Below, piece after piece: positions 11,437-20,614 of a stretch of DNA of 64,000 nucleotides. Within the stretch, counting starts at the first letter, position 1. Every line of letters starts with the position of its first letter. Source of the stretch: Beijerinckiaceae bacterium. Lineage in GTDB: Bacteria > Pseudomonadota > Alphaproteobacteria > Rhizobiales > Beijerinckiaceae. The stretch covers positions 620,001-684,000 of the forward strand of contig JAPZSB010000007.1 of the NCBI GenBank assembly GCA_027531565.1. The letters run 5' to 3'. The notes under the pieces are model-generated. The model made no database searches, was not told the DNA's origin, and saw only the letters and a program-made list of their open reading frames with translations. The translations under genes and the position numbers were made by a program.

Positions 11437-13425
11437 ATGTCCCTTGCCTTCGCCCGGCTTCTTTCCGGAGCCGGAGAGCCCCGCCTTCTGCTGGCGCAAG
11501 GCCTCGGCATTCCCCCGCCCCTCTGGCGCCAGCTTTGTAACCGGGCCAGGGAAGCCGGACACCATCCGCTCGATCTCGCGCTTGCGGGTGGCCACATTAC
11601 CGAATCCGCCCTTCTGGCTACGCTGGCCAGCCTCACCAATTGTCCGGTCATGCAGGATCCGCCCCCGCCTGCCGGCCCGGTCCTGCCGCACGAGGCCTTC
11701 CACCGGCGCGGCTATCGCTGTTGCCATCGCGGCGGGATCGCCAGACTGGTCGCCCCGACCGGCGCCCTCGCCGAAATGCTGGTAACCCGGGCACTGCGGC
11801 GCGACCTCCCGCCGATTGTCCTCACAAGCGAGCAGAGGCTGCTGGATGCCCTCCTGCGGGATCATGGCCCGGCCATTGCCCGCCATGCCGCAACCGGGCT
11901 CCCGGACGAGCTGTCAGCGCGCAGTCTCCGCCAGGGTCCACGCCTTCTCTCCCTCGGCGCAGGGCTCTTCGTGCTGTTTGCCATCCTCGCCCTGGGCGGA
12001 CTCATTCCAGCCGCTGCGGTCGAGATCACCCTCGCCGCCCTGACGCCGGTCTATCTGATCGCGGCCCTCGCCGTCCTCACCGCCGCGCTGATGCCGTCTG
12101 CCGATCCTTCAGCCATCCGGGTGCTGCCCGAGGCTGTCCTCCCCGGCTACACCTTGCTGGTTCCGCTCTTCCGAGAAGGCAATGTCGTGCGGAGACTGGT
12201 CCATACGCTCGCCCAGCTCGATTATCCGCCGGAGCGCCGGCAGGTCCTGCTGCTCGTCGAATCGGACGATACCGAAACCCTCACCGCCCTCGCCGGCTTC
12301 CCGCTCCCGCCGGGTTTCCTGACCTTCAGGATACCGCCGGGAGAGCCACGCACCAAGCCCCGCGCGCTGAATGCCGCCCTGCCCTTCGCACGCGGCGCGC
12401 TGCTGACCGTCTATGACGCCGAGGATGTGCCCGAGCGGGACCAGCTCCGCAAGGCGGCAGCGATCTTTGCCTGCGCTCCGGCCGGTCTTGCCTGCCTGCA
12501 GGCGCGGCTGGCCATTTCCAACCCCGATGACGGCTTCCTCTCCCAACGGTTCGCGCAGGATTACGCGGCCCTTTTCGACTGTACGCGGCGCGGGTTCACC
12601 CTTGCCGGCTGGCCGGTCGCGCTCGGGGGAACCTCCAACCACTTCCGGGTCGACCAGCTCCGCCGCATCGGCGGGTGGGACGCCGCGAATGTGACGGAGG
12701 ACGCCGATCTGGGCTACCGGCTGGCCGAGGCCGGGCTTGCGGTCGGCGACCTTGCCTCGACCACCTGGGAGGAGGCGCCCAATCGCTGGCTCTTCTGGCG
12801 CAACCAGCGGATCCGATGGCTCAAGGGCTGGTTCCAGACCGCACTCGTCCATGCCGGGCGATTGCCGCGATACCAACGGGGGCCGGACCGTCTCCCGCTG
12901 CTGGTGGGGGCCTGCATCCCGTTTGCGCTGCTGACGACCTCGCTCTTCCTCCCTGTCTTCATTGGCCTCGCGCTCGGGCGCATGCTCTCGCCCGTGCCGC
13001 TGGGCGGGCTCGGCCCGAAGCAGGCGCTGCTGGACGCCAACATGATCCTGCTGATCGCCCTTGCCGTGCTGAACGAAGCCGTGCCGGTGCTGGTGGCGCT
13101 CCGTCGCCGCGGGTGGCTCCGTCGATGGCCGTGGCTGCTGGGTTTCCCCATCACGCAAATGATGGTGTCGTGGTGCGCCTGGCTGGCGCTGGCGGAGCTT
13201 GTTACCCGCCCGCAACATTGGCGGAAGACGCCGCATGGCCTCGCGCGGACCGGCCTGATGGCCGAACCGCCGGCTCAGAAGCAGAGCGCCCAGGCCGCGG
13301 CCACCATCTCCGCGAAGACCGCACCGCCATATCGTGCCCAGAGCCCGCCGGCCATGATGAGGAACAGGCCGATCACGGCAAAGGGGAGCAGCCGGCCGAG
13401 CCGGGCGGAGGCTTCCCTGTCCTGA
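11437..13425 (+). CDS. Membrane glycosyltransferase, family 2 (XagB/BcsA-like)
   Basis: A 662-residue processive-type glycosyltransferase. The N-terminal ~160 residues resemble a small cytoplasmic regulatory or docking domain. Two hydrophobic segments follow (near residues 170-225), then the GT2 catalytic core with PLFREGNVVRRLV, TKPRALNAALPFARG, the metal-binding YDAEDVPERDQL, the acceptor motif VTEDADLGYRL and the QxxRW-type NQRIRWLKGW. C-terminal hydrophobic segments complete the inner-membrane architecture. Such proteins build beta-linked exopolysaccharides or glycans; the sugar is not readable. The last ~55 residues look like read-through of an antisense small gene and may be non-conserved. 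It stands alone. Confidence 0.85.
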   Translation: MSLAFARLLSGAGEPRLLLAQGLGIPPPLWRQLCNRAREAGHHPLDLALAGGHITESALLATLASLTNCPVMQDPPPPAGPVLPHEAFHRRGYRCCHRGGIARLVAPTGALAEMLVTRALRRDLPPIVLTSEQRLLDALLRDHGPAIARHAATGLPDELSARSLRQGPRLLSLGAGLFVLFAILALGGLIPAAAVEITLAALTPVYLIAALAVLTAALMPSADPSAIRVLPEAVLPGYTLLVPLFREGNVVRRLVHTLAQLDYPPERRQVLLLVESDDTETLTALAGFPLPPGFLTFRIPPGEPRTKPRALNAALPFARGALLTVYDAEDVPERDQLRKAAAIFACAPAGLACLQARLAISNPDDGFLSQRFAQDYAALFDCTRRGFTLAGWPVALGGTSNHFRVDQLRRIGGWDAANVTEDADLGYRLAEAGLAVGDLASTTWEEAPNRWLFWRNQRIRWLKGWFQTALVHAGRLPRYQRGPDRLPLLVGACIPFALLTTSLFLPVFIGLALGRMLSPVPLGGLGPKQALLDANMILLIALAVLNEAVPVLVALRRRGWLRRWPWLLGFPITQMMVSWCAWLALAELVTRPQHWRKTPHGLARTGLMAEPPAQKQSAQAAATISAKTAPPYRAQSPPAMMRNRPITAKGSSRPSRAEASLS

Positions 13426-13445
13426 TGGATGCCGTCCTGTGCCAT
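13275..13445 (-). CDS. Small single-span membrane protein (hypothetical)
   Basis: A 56-residue frame from ATG 13445 with a charged N terminus (MAQDGIHQDREASARLGR) and one clean hydrophobic segment (LLPFAVIGLFLIMAGGLWA) followed by a short amphipathic end. It overlaps the last 150 bases of the convergent glycosyltransferase gene. The overlapped part of the glycosyltransferase looks non-globular, whereas this strand encodes a sensible membrane protein, so I favour this as real. Function is unknown. Confidence 0.45.
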   Translation of the reverse strand: MAQDGIHQDREASARLGRLLPFAVIGLFLIMAGGLWARYGGAVFAEMVAAAWALCF

Positions 13446-13615
13446 GGTGCCTTTCCGCCGCATGCTGCCAGCCTGAACGAAAGATAGGCGTCCTCGCCTT
13501 CCCGCGCAACGGCAGGTCAACGGCAGCGACCAAAGGCGACTTGACGCGGAAGGCGGGAGAACGGTTTACTTATGCACCATTCTTGCGAAGGCCCGATTCC
13601 GGCCGAGGACCCGCC

Positions 13616-14278
13616 ATGCTTCCCGCCAACCATCCCCGCCTTGCGCGGCGCCCGCTCAGCCAGGGGGAACTCGTGGCCGATGGCGTCGTGCACGCCCTGG
13701 CGATCCTTGCGGCTCTTGTGGGCATCACGCTCCTGATCGCGCTGGTCATCCTGAAGCGCGGCGCCCATGAAGTGACAGCCGTGGCGATCTATGGCCTCGC
13801 CATGCTGGCCATGTTCGGCTTTTCCGCCGCCTATAACCTGGTGCCACCGTCCTCGCTGAAATGGCTCCTCCGGCGGTTCGACCATTCCGCGATCTTCGTG
13901 ATGATCGCCGGCACCTACATGCCCCTGCTCGTCCTGATGCAGGACAGCTTCTGGGCGGTCCTGCTCGGCAGTCTGGTCTGGATCGGCGCTGTCGCCGGCT
14001 GCATCATGAAACTCGCCTTTCCCGGTCGCTATGACCGGGTTTCGATTGCGGTCTATGTGCTGCTCGGTTCGTCCGCGCTGCTGGCCATGGAGCCGCTCTC
14101 CCGGGACCTGCCGCCGCTGACGCTCCGGCTGATGATCGCCGGGGGCCTGATCTATGTGGCCGGGATCGGCTTCTACGTCTGGAAGAGCCTGCGCTTCCAC
14201 AACGCCATCTGGCACGGGTTCGTGGCCACCGCGGCCGGCGTCCACTATGCCGGCATCACCCATGCCATGATCCAGTGA
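13616..14278 (+). CDS. TrhA / hemolysin III family membrane protein
   Basis: A 220-residue integral membrane protein with about seven hydrophobic segments. Family features are the conserved N-terminal GELVADGVVHALAIL, the LRRFDHSAIFVMIAGTYMP segment with its Asp-His pair, and the C-terminal FHNAIWHGFVATAAGVHY. These histidines and the Asp form the presumed metal site of the PAQR/HlyIII superfamily. In bacteria the protein is linked to membrane lipid or energy homeostasis; the haemolysin name is historical. ATG 13616 was chosen because an upstream in-frame extension lacks membrane-protein character. Confidence 0.9.
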   Translation: MLPANHPRLARRPLSQGELVADGVVHALAILAALVGITLLIALVILKRGAHEVTAVAIYGLAMLAMFGFSAAYNLVPPSSLKWLLRRFDHSAIFVMIAGTYMPLLVLMQDSFWAVLLGSLVWIGAVAGCIMKLAFPGRYDRVSIAVYVLLGSSALLAMEPLSRDLPPLTLRLMIAGGLIYVAGIGFYVWKSLRFHNAIWHGFVATAAGVHYAGITHAMIQ

Positions 14279-14290
14279 GAATTCCGCCTG

Positions 14291-15277
14291 TCAGAGGCGG
14301 ATACCCCGACGTTCGATCAGGCCTTTCCATCGGTCGATTTCGGTTGCGACATGCGCGCGGAAGGGTTCCGGGCCGATTGTCCAGACATCCGCGCCCTGCG
14401 AAGCCAGCCGCCCGGCAACATCCGCCGCGTTGAAAGCGGCCTGGATCTCACGGGTCAGCCGCGCGGCAATCGCCGCCGGCAAGCCGGCCGGCGCGACAAT
14501 GCCGTACCATTGCGAGGCCTCGAAACCCGGGAGCGGGCCCGCTTCGGCGATTGTCGGCAGTTGCGGTGCATCGGCGATGCGCTGGAGGCCAGACACGCCG
14601 AGGCCCCGCAGCTTGCCATCGCGGATCAGCGGAAGCAGCACCGGCGCTCCGGTCAGCATCAGCTGGACGCGGCCTCCCAGCAGATCCTGCACCGCCGGCG
14701 CCGTGCCGCGATAGGGAACATGCTGAAGCGCCAGTCCGGCCGCATCGGCCAGTGCCTCGGTCGCGATATGGGCCGCGCTGCCATTGCCTCCCGAGGCATA
14801 GTTCAGCTGGCCGGGTCGCTGCTTCGCATAGGCAACAAGCTCGGCGACGGACTGGACCGGCAGATCAAGCGGGACGGCCAGCACGTTGTGCACGCGTGAG
14901 AGCATGCTGAGGAAGGTGAAGCTCTTCAGCGGATCATAGGGCAGACGTGGATACAGGCCGGGATTGACGCCGAGCGTGCCGATATGACCCAGCAGGAGGG
15001 TATGGCCATCGGGCGCGGCATTGGCCACGGCGGCAGCGCCCAGCGCGCCGCCGGCACCCGGCTTGTTCTCGACGATGACGCTCTGCACGAAAGCGGCTTC
15101 AAGCTTGCTGCTGGCGATGCGGGCAAGGATGTCCGTCGTGCCGCCGGGGGTAAAGGGAACGACCAGCGTGATCGGCCGCGAGGGGAACGTGTCGGCTCTC
15201 GAAGGCAGGTTCGGGACAAAGGGGATGGCAGCCACCGCACAGGCCCGCCGCATCCAGCTGCGCCGCGTGATGGTCAT
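14291..15277 (-). CDS. Tripartite tricarboxylate transporter substrate-binding protein (Bug/TctC family)
   Basis: A 328-residue periplasmic binding protein. The N terminus MTITRRSWMRRACAVAA looks like a Tat or Sec signal, cleaved near PSRADTFP. Family signatures follow: ITLVVPFTPGGTTDILAR, VENKPGAGGALGAAAVA, DGHTLLLGHIG and INYAS-type LNYASGGNGSAAHIA. The membrane subunits TctA and TctB are not adjacent, which is common for the expanded Bug family. The ligand is unknown, probably a carboxylate. It is convergent with the TrhA gene and divergent from the dehydrogenase at 15435. Confidence 0.9.
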   Translation of the reverse strand: MTITRRSWMRRACAVAAIPFVPNLPSRADTFPSRPITLVVPFTPGGTTDILARIASSKLEAAFVQSVIVENKPGAGGALGAAAVANAAPDGHTLLLGHIGTLGVNPGLYPRLPYDPLKSFTFLSMLSRVHNVLAVPLDLPVQSVAELVAYAKQRPGQLNYASGGNGSAAHIATEALADAAGLALQHVPYRGTAPAVQDLLGGRVQLMLTGAPVLLPLIRDGKLRGLGVSGLQRIADAPQLPTIAEAGPLPGFEASQWYGIVAPAGLPAAIAARLTREIQAAFNAADVAGRLASQGADVWTIGPEPFRAHVATEIDRWKGLIERRGIRL

Positions 15278-15434
15278 GCTGTCCTCCCTGTTCTGCGCCG
15301 AGTGTCGGCTCTCTGCCCGCCTGAATCAAATTCGATTTTCGAGCCAATCCATGAGCCAGTTGCATCAATGTCCCCGAAATTCACATTTGCCTTTGGCGAG
15401 ACCGTGACGACACTCGCCTCGACGGGAGAACGAG

Positions 15435-16277
15435 ATGACCAGCCAGAATCCTGCACCGGCCTTGCGCCTTGCCTTCATCGGATACGGCGAGGTGGGCCAG
15501 TTGTTCGGGCGCCAGTTCGCGCGCCAGCCCGGCATTACCGTGACCGCCTATGACCTCAAGCTGCATGATCCCGCGAAAGCCGAAGCCCTCGAACGCATCG
15601 CGCAGACGGATGGCGTGCATCTCGAAGCGAGCGCGGCGGAAGCCGCGCGGGCGGCCGACATCGTCTTCTCGGCTGTCACGGCATCGTCAACCCGTGACGT
15701 GGTGGAGGAGGCCCTCGGCTACCTGGCAGCCAACCAGGTCCTGTTCGACCTCAACTCCGCCTCGCCCCGGACGAAGGCGGGCTGCGGCGAAGCGTTGACG
15801 GCGCGCGGCCTTGCCTATGTGGAAGGCGCGGTCATGGCGCCGGTGGCAGAGCCGGGCATCCGGGTTTCAATCCTGGCCGGCGGGGCGCAGGCCACAGGCG
15901 TGGCGGAAGTGCTGAACCCGCGGGGCATGATGATCCGCGTGGTCTCCGATACGATCGGCCGGGCCTCGGCCACGAAGCTCTGCCGATCGATCATGATCAA
16001 GGGGATCGAAGCGTTGATCATGGATTCCGCCCGCGCCTCCGCAGCCTGGGGCGTGAGCGACGATGTCTTCGCCTCGCTGGGCGCCACGTTTCCGGGGCAG
16101 GACTGGGCCCATCTCGCCCGGCTGATGGATGGCCGGGTCGCCCGGCACGGAATCCGAAGAGCTGCCGAAATGCGCGAGGCCGCGCAGATGCTGGCCGAAC
16201 TGGGCCTGTCACCCTCGCTGAGCGAGGCGATCGCCGATGCACATGAACGGCGCGTCCTGCAGCCGCCAGCGGATTGA
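15435..16277 (+). CDS. NAD(P)-dependent beta-hydroxyacid dehydrogenase-like protein with DUF1932
   Basis: A 280-residue protein with an N-terminal Rossmann fold (LAFIGYGEVGQLFGRQFA) of the 6-phosphogluconate/3-hydroxyisobutyrate dehydrogenase superfamily. The substrate-loop equivalent is FDLNSASPRTK (about residue 100), and the catalytic-lysine position is in SATKLCRSIMIKG near residue 180. The C-terminal helical part matches DUF1932, the form of this fold found in phosphogluconate-dehydrogenase-like proteins. The substrate cannot be deduced. It is divergent from a TctC-type binding protein, and the two may share a carboxylic-acid substrate pathway, but this is only inference. Confidence 0.82.
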   Translation: MTSQNPAPALRLAFIGYGEVGQLFGRQFARQPGITVTAYDLKLHDPAKAEALERIAQTDGVHLEASAAEAARAADIVFSAVTASSTRDVVEEALGYLAANQVLFDLNSASPRTKAGCGEALTARGLAYVEGAVMAPVAEPGIRVSILAGGAQATGVAEVLNPRGMMIRVVSDTIGRASATKLCRSIMIKGIEALIMDSARASAAWGVSDDVFASLGATFPGQDWAHLARLMDGRVARHGIRRAAEMREAAQMLAELGLSPSLSEAIADAHERRVLQPPAD

Positions 16278-16389
16278 TCCATTTTGCGACAGCATCCGGA
16301 GCGGCGGTTTAACCATTCGTAAAGAATGAACTTTCCTGCCCGACAGGCGGGCACTAGCGTGCCGTGATCGCCTCGCTGGAGCCTTGGCC

Positions 16390-16872
16390 TTGCCTGTCAC
16401 CGAAACCCTGCCACGATGGCGTATCGGCGCCGCCGCTCTCGCCGTGGCCGCCCTGCCATTGACGGGGGCCGGCGCCGCGACGCGCACCGGCACGCTCGAG
16501 CTGAGCATCACCATCCTCGGGCAATGCTCTGTGCGGACAGCGCATTGGCTGCAACCCGGCGATATCGAGCGGCTGTTCCTCTCGGGAGACACGGGCGGTG
16601 TTGTGCGCGTCCGATGCACCCAGGGGACACCCTATTCGCTCGCCTGGAGCCGGGACCCCCTGCCGGCCGTCCGGCCGGCTTTCCGGTTTGCTTCCTTCGG
16701 CACCGCCCCGTTCAACCCGCGCTTCGAGGACCTGCTGGATGCGGACTCCCCGCTGAGCCTGACGGACAGCCCGTCGCGGCTGCTGATTCCTCCCGCCTTG
16801 CCGGAAGCCGGGCCTGATGCCCCGGTCGGGAAGGCGCCCGGCGCGCCGCCGATGATGGTGATCACGTTCTAG
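16390..16872 (+). CDS. Secreted spore-coat-U-domain (SCPU) protein
   Basis: About 160 residues. After a signal peptide (hydrophobic GAAALAVAALPLTGAGA) comes the SCPU-type beta domain start TGTLELSITILGQCSV and the second cysteine in VVRVRCTQGTPYSLAW. The C-terminal part is short and irregular. SCPU domains usually belong to chaperone/usher-assembled surface fibres, but no usher or chaperone gene is nearby, so this copy is an orphan. There is no ATG: TTG 16390 sits eight bases after GGAG, a better spacing than TTG 16384. The ending just before a tRNA gene is unremarkable. Confidence 0.62.
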   Translation: MPVTETLPRWRIGAAALAVAALPLTGAGAATRTGTLELSITILGQCSVRTAHWLQPGDIERLFLSGDTGGVVRVRCTQGTPYSLAWSRDPLPAVRPAFRFASFGTAPFNPRFEDLLDADSPLSLTDSPSRLLIPPALPEAGPDAPVGKAPGAPPMMVITF

Positions 16873-16898
16873 GATGTGGATACACATTCCGGGAAAGC

Positions 16899-16972
16899 TG
16901 GAGCGGGTAGCGGGAATCGAACCCGCGCGTTCAGCTTGGGAAGCTGACAGGCTACCATTACATCATACCCGC
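16899..16972 (-). tRNA. tRNA-Gly (anticodon CCC)
   Basis: Read on the minus strand, the acceptor stem GCGGGTA pairs with TACCCGC. The D arm contains TGTAATGGTAGCC, the anticodon loop is TTCCCAA on a TCAGC/GCTGA stem, and the T arm is GCGGGTTCGATTCCCGC. The 3' end is T plus encoded CCA. The anticodon CCC decodes GGG. Confidence 0.96.
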
Positions 16973-17136
16973 GCGGCGGCGACATAAACCGGTTGTCACG
17001 CGAAAGGCAAGGGTGTTGCGGCACAGAAGCCGCATTGCGGATTTCCCTGCGTATAATTCCGCAGCCGGCATGGCTCCCCCCTCGCCGGGGCGCCTGCACT
17101 GCCCTATCCAGAAGGCAAGATTGCAAGGGGAACCTG

Positions 17137-17922
17137 ATGCCGCTGCTCCATTCGATCGTCACCCATCCGCTGACGGAGCGGTTCATCATCGCTTTGATCA
17201 TCCTCAACGCCGTGACCCTCGGCCTTGAAACGAGCCAGACGGTGATGGCCCAGTACGGCCCCGTGCTTCATGCGGTTGACGGCCTGCTGCTCAACATCTT
17301 CGTTGTCGAGTTGCTGGCCCGGATGGCCGTGCATCGCCGGAACTTCCTGAAGGATCCATGGAGCGTGTTCGACATGCTGGTTGTCGGCATCGCGCTGGTT
17401 CCGGCCACGGAATCCCTGTCGGTGCTGCGGGCTTTGCGGGTCCTGCGCGTCCTGCGCCTGGTGACGATGCTGCCCTCGCTTCGCCGCGTGGTGGCCGGGC
17501 TGATCGGCGCCATGCCGGGGATGGGGTCGATCAGCCTGCTGATGATGCTGATCTACTATGTCTTCGCCGTCATGGGGACGAAGCTGTTCGGCGCCACGGC
17601 ACCGGAGCAGTTCGGATCGCTCGGCCAGACGGCCTATACGTTGTTCCAGGTCATGACTTTCGACGACTGGTCGAACGGGGTTGTCAAACCGCTGATGGAC
17701 AAGCACCCCTATGCCATCGCCTATTTCGTGCTCTTCATCCTGCTTTCGGCCTTCATGATGCTCAATCTGTTTATCGGCGTGGTGGTGACGGCGCTCGATG
17801 ATGAGCGTGGCAACGATCAGAGGCAGCTGATGCATGACCCGGCGGTGATGGAGACGATGCTGGCGGAGTTGCAGCAGATCCGGGCCAAGCTCGATGCGCT
17901 GGAGGCCCGCGAACGCGGGTAG
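17137..17922 (+). CDS. Single-domain voltage-gated cation channel (NavBac-like ion transporter)
   Basis: A 261-residue six-helix channel subunit that would assemble as a tetramer in the inner membrane. S4 is recognisable as RALRVLRVLRLV with arginines at 98, 101, 104 and 107. The pore loop is TLFQVMTFDDWSNG, so the selectivity filter reads T174-F-D-D-W-S-N180 where sodium channels of this family have TLESWSM. S6 (about residues 192-217) leads into a C-terminal helix with heptad-like MLAELQQIRAKLDALEAR, the expected tetramerising coiled coil. ATG 17137 follows AAGGGGA at five bases; the longer frame is not used. Two acidic filter residues suggest calcium permeability. Confidence 0.9.
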   Translation: MPLLHSIVTHPLTERFIIALIILNAVTLGLETSQTVMAQYGPVLHAVDGLLLNIFVVELLARMAVHRRNFLKDPWSVFDMLVVGIALVPATESLSVLRALRVLRVLRLVTMLPSLRRVVAGLIGAMPGMGSISLLMMLIYYVFAVMGTKLFGATAPEQFGSLGQTAYTLFQVMTFDDWSNGVVKPLMDKHPYAIAYFVLFILLSAFMMLNLFIGVVVTALDDERGNDQRQLMHDPAVMETMLAELQQIRAKLDALEARERG

Positions 17923-17946
17923 CCGGTGCGGCCCGCCCGGGCCGAT

Positions 17947-19041
17947 TCAGCTCCGGAAATGCTTTGACAGCTTGAGGCCCTGCGCCTGGTAGTTCGAGGC
18001 AAGGCCTGCCCCGTAGAGCCGTTTCGGCGGTCCGGCCATGCGCTCGTAGATCAGGCGGCCGACGACCTGGCCATCCTCGAGGATGAAGGGCACATCGCGC
18101 GAGCGCACTTCCAGCACCGCCCGGGCCCCGGCGCCACCCGCCGCGGCATGGCCGAAGCCGGGATCGAAGAAACCGGCATAATGGACGCGGAATTCACCCA
18201 TCATCGCGTCGAACGGCACCATTTCCGCCGCATGGTCCGGCGGCACATGGACCGCCTCCTTCGAAGCGAGAATGTAGAATTCATCCGGATCCAGCACGAG
18301 TTCGCGGCGGTCATGCAGCGAGATCGGCTCCCAGTAATCCTCCACCCGATAGGCGCCGACGCGGTCGACATCGATCAGACCGGTATGGCGCTTGCCGCGA
18401 TAGCCGACAAGCGAGGTGCCTCCGAAGCCGGAAAGATCGACCGACAGCACCACGCCATCCTGGATCAGGGCGGAATCGCGGTCGACCAGCCGCTCGCGCT
18501 GGTGGAGCGCCCGCAGGGCAACGTCATCGATGCGCGGCTGGCCGCTTCGGAAGCGCAACTGCGAGAGCCGGCTGCCCTGCCGGACCAGCACGGGGAAGGT
18601 GCGCGGCGAGATCTCGGCATAGATCGGACCGTCATAGCCGGCCGCGACGACATCGAAAGCGGCCGCGCCATCGGTGATCACCCGGGTGAAGACATCGAGG
18701 CGGCCGGTCGAACTCTTCGGATTGGCCGAGGCAGCCAGCCCCTCGGGCAGGCGCACGGATTCGAGGATTTCCGCCACATAAACGCAGCCGGTCTCGAGCA
18801 CCGCGCCCTGCGTCAGGTCGATCTCGTGCAAGGCATAATCGCGGATGCGGCTGGCCACATCACCGCCATGGCCAGGCAGGAAACTGGCCCGCATGCGCCA
18901 GCAGCGGCGGCCAAGACGCAGGTCGAGGCTGGCCGGCTGCACCTGCCCCGGGGCCAGCGGCTCGGGAATGCGGATCGCCCCGGCCTCGACGAGCTCCTCG
19001 ATCATCGCATCCGAATAAATACCCGGCGCCGCCTGTGGCAC
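17947..19041 (-). CDS. dcd: 2'-deoxycytidine 5'-triphosphate deaminase (long form)
   Basis: Deaminates dCTP to dUTP for thymidylate synthesis. At 364 residues it is the tandem, double-lobed form found in Alphaproteobacteria, about twice the usual Dcd length. Motifs include [12 protein letters not shown] near residue 34, [18 protein letters not shown] with the active-site Ser/Arg pair near residue 110, and the second-lobe [14 protein letters not shown]. It is divergent from apaG, separated by 205 bases in which I see no gene. Confidence 0.93.
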   Translation of the reverse strand: MPQAAPGIYSDAMIEELVEAGAIRIPEPLAPGQVQPASLDLRLGRRCWRMRASFLPGHGGDVASRIRDYALHEIDLTQGAVLETGCVYVAEILESVRLPEGLAASANPKSSTGRLDVFTRVITDGAAAFDVVAAGYDGPIYAEISPRTFPVLVRQGSRLSQLRFRSGQPRIDDVALRALHQRERLVDRDSALIQDGVVLSVDLSGFGGTSLVGYRGKRHTGLIDVDRVGAYRVEDYWEPISLHDRRELVLDPDEFYILASKEAVHVPPDHAAEMVPFDAMMGEFRVHYAGFFDPGFGHAAAGGAGARAVLEVRSRDVPFILEDGQVVGRLIYERMAGPPKRLYGAGLASNYQAQGLKLSKHFRS

Positions 19042-19246
19042 ACCCGATCTCCCTTGTCTCGGATCTGGCTACAGGACACGCCTTCCCGTGACAAGCATCG
19101 GCCGGGCCTTGCCGACAATGCCCACAGATCTCCGCAGGCCCTGCAACGCCCGCGCGTGCGGCAGGACGGCGATTTCGGCCATTGACGGGCAGGACCGCGC
19201 TCGGCATGGTCAGCGCCGGTTTCGCGCGGGCACGATGAGGGGCGCC

Positions 19247-19639
19247 ATGTACCGCAAGAGCACGCGAGGGATCGAGGTGACGGTCGAACCCGAATTCTCG
19301 CCGGAGCGCTCCCGCCGCGAGGTCGGCCAGTATTTCTGGACCTATGCGATCGAGATCCGCAACCTGTCGACCGAGACGGTCCAGCTCCGGGCACGGCACT
19401 GGATCATCACCGATGCCGACGGGCAGGTCCAGCATGTGCGCGGTCTCGGCGTTGTCGGCGAGCAGCCGATCCTCCGGCCCGGCGATCTCTACCGCTATTC
19501 CTCCGGCTGCCCGTTGACGACCTCGCACGGGATCATGGTGGGCACCTACGAGATGGTCTCGGCCAGCGGAGAGCGTTTCGAGGTCGAGATCCCGGCCTTC
19601 TCGCTCGACATGCCGGCGGATCGCCGCGTGCTGAACTGA
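19247..19639 (+). CDS. apaG: ApaG family protein
   Basis: A 130-residue fibronectin-III-like cytosolic protein. Characteristic are [37 protein letters not shown], the Gly-rich turn [16 protein letters not shown] and the end MVGTYEM. ApaG binds Mg/Co ions and is linked to diadenosine tetraphosphate metabolism and Co2+ resistance in enterobacteria, but its molecular role is unsettled. ATG 19247 follows GAGGGG at four bases; an in-frame ATG at 19235 is the alternative. The apaG-hslO-argF-argD-gcrA order is conserved among many Hyphomicrobiales. Confidence 0.96.
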   Translation: MYRKSTRGIEVTVEPEFSPERSRREVGQYFWTYAIEIRNLSTETVQLRARHWIITDADGQVQHVRGLGVVGEQPILRPGDLYRYSSGCPLTTSHGIMVGTYEMVSASGERFEVEIPAFSLDMPADRRVLN

Positions 19640-19651
19640 CAGCCGGCCCTT

Positions 19652-20614
19652 TCAGAGGGCGAGGCGATACCGGCGGCTGCAGAACTCGCAGGTCACGGCG
19701 ATCTCGCCGTCCTCCTCGCGCATTTCCGCCAGATCCTCCGCCGAAAACTGGATCAGCGTCTCGCGGATCCGCGCTTCGGAGCATCGGCACCTGTCTTCCA
19801 TGCGGACCGGCTCGGAAACCGAGACACCGCGTTCGTTGAACAGACGGTAAAGCAGGCGATCGAGCCCCAGCCCGGGATCAACCAGTTCGATATCCTCGGT
19901 GGTTTCGACAAGGGCCCGCGCCTCGATCCAGGCATCGTCTTCCTGTACGACATGCCGGATCGTGCCGGCGGGCGCGTCGCCGGGATCGAGATCGGCCTGC
20001 CGCATGCGTTCCGGTGCGGCCGGAAGGAACTGCGCCAGCACGCCGCCGACGCGCCATTGCCGCTGCCCGCCGGCCTGCCTGTGTTCCGCCACGGCGATGC
20101 GCAAGGCGGTCGGGATCTGCTCGGACTGCCGGAAATACTGCATGGCCGCGGCTTCAAGGCCCTGCCCCTCGAGCGCGACAATGCCCTGGTAGCGGGACTG
20201 GAGCGCGCTCTGCTCGACAGTGAAACCGAGATAGCCATGCCCGAGCAACATTGCGGCATCGGCCCGCTCGCCCGACGCGGCGACGCGATCGGCATCGAAA
20301 CGCGCATAGGCCCGCAGGGAGGACGGCGTTCCGAGATCGACGACCAGCATGGAAACCGGCCCGTCGGTCTTGGTCTGGAGCTGGAAGCGCCCGTCGAATT
20401 TCAGCGACGATCCCATCAGCGCCGTCAGGGCGATCGCTTCCGCGAGGAGGCGCTCCACCGCTGGTGGATAGGCGTGGCGGGCCATGATCTCGTCGAGGAC
20501 GCGGCCAAGCCGGATGGCACGGCCGCGCGTATCCAGCGGCTCCACATGGAACGGGAGCACGATGTCATCGGCGCCGAAGATCGAGCCTGAACCCGGGGAC
20601 GCCTCGAGGGCCAT
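19652..20614 (-). CDS. hslO: Hsp33 redox-regulated chaperone
   Basis: A 320-residue oxidative-stress holdase. The redox switch is intact: CRC (with SEARIRETL after it) and CEFC near the C terminus form the four-cysteine zinc site that is released on oxidation. The N-terminal domain has LLAEAIALTALMGSSLKFDG, typical of the family. The start ATG 20614 overlaps the argF stop as TGATG, so translation is coupled to argF. A longer frame upstream exists only because it runs antiparallel through argF and is not used. Confidence 0.96.
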   Translation of the reverse strand: MALEASPGSGSIFGADDIVLPFHVEPLDTRGRAIRLGRVLDEIMARHAYPPAVERLLAEAIALTALMGSSLKFDGRFQLQTKTDGPVSMLVVDLGTPSSLRAYARFDADRVAASGERADAAMLLGHGYLGFTVEQSALQSRYQGIVALEGQGLEAAAMQYFRQSEQIPTALRIAVAEHRQAGGQRQWRVGGVLAQFLPAAPERMRQADLDPGDAPAGTIRHVVQEDDAWIEARALVETTEDIELVDPGLGLDRLLYRLFNERGVSVSEPVRMEDRCRCSEARIRETLIQFSAEDLAEMREEDGEIAVTCEFCSRRYRLAL

